This document shows, piece by piece, positions 6,517-8,387 of a stretch of DNA of 8,387 bases. The notes under the pieces were generated by a model. The model was not told the DNA's origin, made no database searches, and worked only from the letters and a program-made list of their open reading frames with translations. Source of the stretch: Pseudomonadota bacterium (GTDB lineage Bacteria; Pseudomonadota; Alphaproteobacteria; Rhodobacterales; Rhodobacteraceae); NCBI GenBank assembly GCA_027592105.1, contig JAQCLA010000104.1, positions 1 through 8,387 on the forward strand. Direction: 5' to 3'. A program made the translations under genes and the position numbers. Within the stretch, counting starts at the first letter, position 1; every line of letters starts with the position of its first letter.

Positions 6517-6888
6517 ATGACCATCTTGCGTATCGCAAAATACCTTTTCCTTTTCGTCGTCGCGATCGCATTGGTGCTTATGGCGCTGGCCAACCGGGAA
6601 ACCGTCGTGATCGAGATGGTGCCCGAGGCCTTGGTGGGCTGGTTCGGCATGCAATACGCAATCGCGCTGCCTCTCTTCGTGGTCATTCTTGGCGCGGTGA
6701 TGGTGGGCGTTCTGGTCGGCTTCGTGTGGGAATGGTTGCGTGAGCATCGCCATCGTGCGGATGCAAAGCTCCATAAACGCGCCGCCCAATCGCTGGAGCG
6801 CGAGGTCAAGACGCTCAAGGGTGGCACGGGCCAAGATGCGCAGGATGATATCCTGGCACTGGTTGACGGAACCGGCCCGGCGCGCTGA
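6517..6888 (+). CDS. LapA-domain (DUF1049) inner-membrane protein
   Basis: A small inner-membrane protein of 123 residues. The family is linked to envelope or lipopolysaccharide assembly in enterobacteria (LapA), but the role in this lineage is not established. It has two hydrophobic helices, about 8-25 and 48-70, joined by a short loop that begins ANRETVVIEMVPE, the family's typical segment. The second helix ends VGVLVGFVWEWL. A charged, probably coiled-coil cytoplasmic tail follows (about 73-101), then a polar C-terminus. ATG at 6517 is chosen because GGAG (6505-6508) lies 8 nt upstream; an in-frame TTG at 6511 is too close to that site. The gene sits 21 nt after ihfB and 4 nt before trpF. 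The name lapA is withheld because the enterobacterial function may not carry over. Confidence 0.85.
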   Translation: MTILRIAKYLFLFVVAIALVLMALANRETVVIEMVPEALVGWFGMQYAIALPLFVVILGAVMVGVLVGFVWEWLREHRHRADAKLHKRAAQSLEREVKTLKGGTGQDAQDDILALVDGTGPAR

Positions 6889-6892
6889 GAAT

Positions 6893-7537
6893 ATGGACAT
6901 CGCGATCAAATTCTGTGGGCTGACCCGGCCGCAGGACATCGACGCCGCCATAGCGGCCGATGCGCGCTATGTGGGCTTTGTCTTTTTCCCAAAATCGCCG
7001 CGCCATGTGACGCTTGATCAAGCGCGCGCCTTGGCGCTTTCGGTTCCGCCCGGCGTGGCCAAGGTGGCGCTGACTGTCGACGCTGATGATGCGGCCTTGA
7101 GCGCACTGCTCGCCGAGGTGCCGGTCGATATCTTGCAGCTGCATGGCCATGAAAGCCCCGCCCGCGTGGCCGAGGTGCGCGCGCGCTTCGGCCTGCCAGT
7201 GATGAAGGCGCTTGGCATTGCCGATGCCGGTGATCTGTCGCAGATCGACGCATACCAAGGTGTGGCCGATCAGCTTTTGATCGATGCCAAGCCGCCCAAG
7301 GGGGCCGATCTTCCGGGTGGCAACGGGCTTTCATTCGATTGGCGGCTTTTGGCTGGGCGCAAATATTGGACCCGGCCTTGGATGCTGGCGGGTGGTCTGA
7401 CACCCGACAATGTGGCCGAGGCGGTGCGCCTGACCGGCGCGCGGCAGGTCGATGTCTCCTCGGGGGTAGAGGGCGCGCCGGGGGTCAAGGATGCAGGGCG
7501 GATGGTGGATTTCGCGACCGCTTTGAATCCAGCCTGA
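6893..7537 (+). CDS. trpF: Phosphoribosylanthranilate isomerase
   Basis: Converts N-(5'-phosphoribosyl)anthranilate to the carboxyphenylamino-deoxyribulose phosphate (CdRP) in tryptophan synthesis, by Amadori rearrangement on a TIM barrel in the cytoplasm. The product is 214 residues, a normal stand-alone length. Motifs seen: KFCGLTRPQD with the general base C8, VGFVFFPKSPRHV (27-39), ILQLHGHE (80-87), LLIDAK with the general acid D131, the GGNGLSFDW loop (142-150), LAGGLTPDNV (165-174) and the phosphate-binding end DVSSGVEGAPGVKD (187-200). ATG at 6893 starts 4 nt after the lapA-like stop; the upstream GAGA is a poor ribosome site, so coupling to the preceding gene is likely. The frame is open further upstream within the lapA-like gene, but that extension has no homology to the family. 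trpB follows, as in many alphaproteobacteria. Confidence 0.95.
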   Translation: MDIAIKFCGLTRPQDIDAAIAADARYVGFVFFPKSPRHVTLDQARALALSVPPGVAKVALTVDADDAALSALLAEVPVDILQLHGHESPARVAEVRARFGLPVMKALGIADAGDLSQIDAYQGVADQLLIDAKPPKGADLPGGNGLSFDWRLLAGRKYWTRPWMLAGGLTPDNVAEAVRLTGARQVDVSSGVEGAPGVKDAGRMVDFATALNPA

Positions 7538-7584
7538 ATGAGTTTTCCCGGAGCGGCCCTTGCCCCGCGCCCATCGCCGCGCTA

Positions 7585-7608
7585 CCCCTCCTTCCGACCA
7601 AGGGGAGG
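7585..7608 (+). promoter_or_regulatory. Hairpin able to hide the trpB ribosome binding site
   Basis: The trpB Shine-Dalgarno GGGGAGG (7602-7608) is preceded by the complementary CCCCTCCTT (7585-7593) with a 6-nt loop (7594-7599). Pairing gives 6 bp next to the loop, one C-A mismatch, then 2 bp. An alternative register pairs CCTCC with GGAGG perfectly. No leader peptide with tryptophan codons or trp attenuator was seen, so regulation of translation is only a possibility. Confidence 0.4.
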
Positions 7609-7613
7609 CGACC

Positions 7614-8387
7614 ATGCCTGACGACATTCTCAACAGCTTCATGACCGGCCCGGATGACCAGGGCCGCTTCGGTGATTTCGGCGGGCGTTTCGTCTCCGAG
7701 ACCTTGATGCCGCTGATCCTCGAATTGGAACGCCAATATGAGCATGCCAAGACCGACGACAGCTTTTGGGATGAGATGCATTTCCTGTGGAAGCATTATG
7801 TCGGTCGCCCCAGCCCGCTCTATTTCGCCGAGCGCCTGACCGAGCGTCTGGGCGGGGCCAAGATCTATTTCAAGCGCGACGAGCTGAACCACACCGGCGC
7901 GCATAAGATCAACAATGTGCTGGGCCAGATCATCCTTGCCCGCCGCATGGGCAAGACCCGTATCATCGCGGAAACCGGCGCGGGCCAGCATGGCGTGGCG
8001 ACCGCCACCGTCTGTGCCAAATTCGGGCTGAAATGCGTGGTCTATATGGGCGCGCATGATGTGCAGCGTCAAGCACCCAATGTGTTCCGGATGAAGCTTT
8101 TGGGGGCCGAGGTGATCCCTGTCACCTCCGGGCGCGGCACGCTCAAGGATGCGATGAACGACGCGCTGCGCGATTGGGTGACCAATGTGCGCGACACCTT
8201 CTATTGCATCGGCACAGTCGCCGGTCCGCATCCCTACCCGGCGATGGTGCGCGATTTCCAGTCGATCATCGGCAAGGAAACCCGCGAACAGATGATGGAG
8301 GCCGAGGGCCGCCTGCCCGATACGATCATCGCCGCCATCGGTGGCGGATCGAACGCGATGGGGCTTTTCTACCCTTTCCTGGACGAT
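7614..8387 (+). CDS. trpB: Tryptophan synthase beta chain (3' end cut off)
   Basis: Beta subunit of tryptophan synthase, which condenses indole with L-serine using pyridoxal phosphate to make tryptophan; it works as an alpha2-beta2 complex with TrpA. The first 258 residues are present, about 63% of the usual 400 or so; the frame runs off the right edge. Motifs: GRFGDFGGRFVSETL near the N-terminus, KRDELNHTGAHKINN with the PLP Schiff-base lysine K98, AETGAGQHGVA with the catalytic E120, and the phosphate-binding loop GGGSNA (243-248). ATG at 7614 has GGGGAGG 5 nt upstream. The gene lies 76 nt after trpF on the same strand; trpA would be expected nearby downstream. Confidence 0.97.
   Translation, partial: MPDDILNSFMTGPDDQGRFGDFGGRFVSETLMPLILELERQYEHAKTDDSFWDEMHFLWKHYVGRPSPLYFAERLTERLGGAKIYFKRDELNHTGAHKINNVLGQIILARRMGKTRIIAETGAGQHGVATATVCAKFGLKCVVYMGAHDVQRQAPNVFRMKLLGAEVIPVTSGRGTLKDAMNDALRDWVTNVRDTFYCIGTVAGPHPYPAMVRDFQSIIGKETREQMMEAEGRLPDTIIAAIGGGSNAMGLFYPFLDD

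Noticed and set aside
6740..6892. Upstream extension of trpF
   Set aside because: It lies inside the lapA-like gene and precedes the conserved KFCGLT start of the isomerase by some 50 unrelated residues.
1..8387. CRISPR array, insertion sequence or rRNA
   Set aside because: I saw no regularly spaced repeats, no transposase with terminal inverted repeats and no rRNA-like sequence.

Overview
The window joins two different pieces of DNA. Positions 1 to about 4588 are the integrase end of an integrated mobile element, with all genes on the minus strand. Positions 4589 to 8387 are ordinary chromosome, with all genes on the plus strand. The chromosomal genes are very G+C-rich, and the order ihfB, lapA-like, trpF, trpB is one I associate with Rhodobacterales (Alphaproteobacteria). 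I infer a Rhodobacteraceae-type host; no rRNA or other species marker is present to confirm it.

The element reads right to left. A P4-type tyrosine integrase (3242-4447) is followed by an unrecognised alpha-helical protein (2542-3225), an AlpA/excisionase-like DNA-binding protein (2103-2435), and a large replication protein (1-2106) that is open at the left edge. My own codon-by-codon reading shows that the last frame is uninterrupted. It combines an archaeo-eukaryotic-type primase, a PriCT_2-like linker and a superfamily 3 helicase. Integrase, small HTH protein and primase-helicase form the usual core of P4-like satellites and related genomic islands. No structural phage genes, conjugation genes or cargo are visible; any would lie to the left.

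The junction is a 3' fragment of a tRNA-Arg(UCU) gene, running from the anticodon loop to an encoded CCA (4589-4635). It is read as the attachment-site copy left at the right end of the element. The intact tRNA, restored by the element's own copy, should lie left of the window. Between the integrase start and this fragment is an A+T-rich stretch with repeats of GAAGCTA(A/T), which are candidate arm-type or excisionase sites.

The chromosomal side starts with an FAD-dependent oxidoreductase of the glycine/D-amino-acid oxidase (DadA/PuuB-like) superfamily. Next come ihfB (integration host factor beta), a small two-helix membrane protein of the LapA family, and trpF and trpB, two tryptophan-synthesis enzymes. 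ihfB, lapA and trpF are tightly spaced (21 and 4 nt gaps) and look like one transcription unit. trpB follows after 76 nt, with a possible hairpin over its ribosome binding site, and is cut by the right edge.

The least explained item is the 227-residue protein beside the integrase. It carries RNELIH, which fits the R-x4-H signature of HEPN ribonucleases, but that assignment is tentative.
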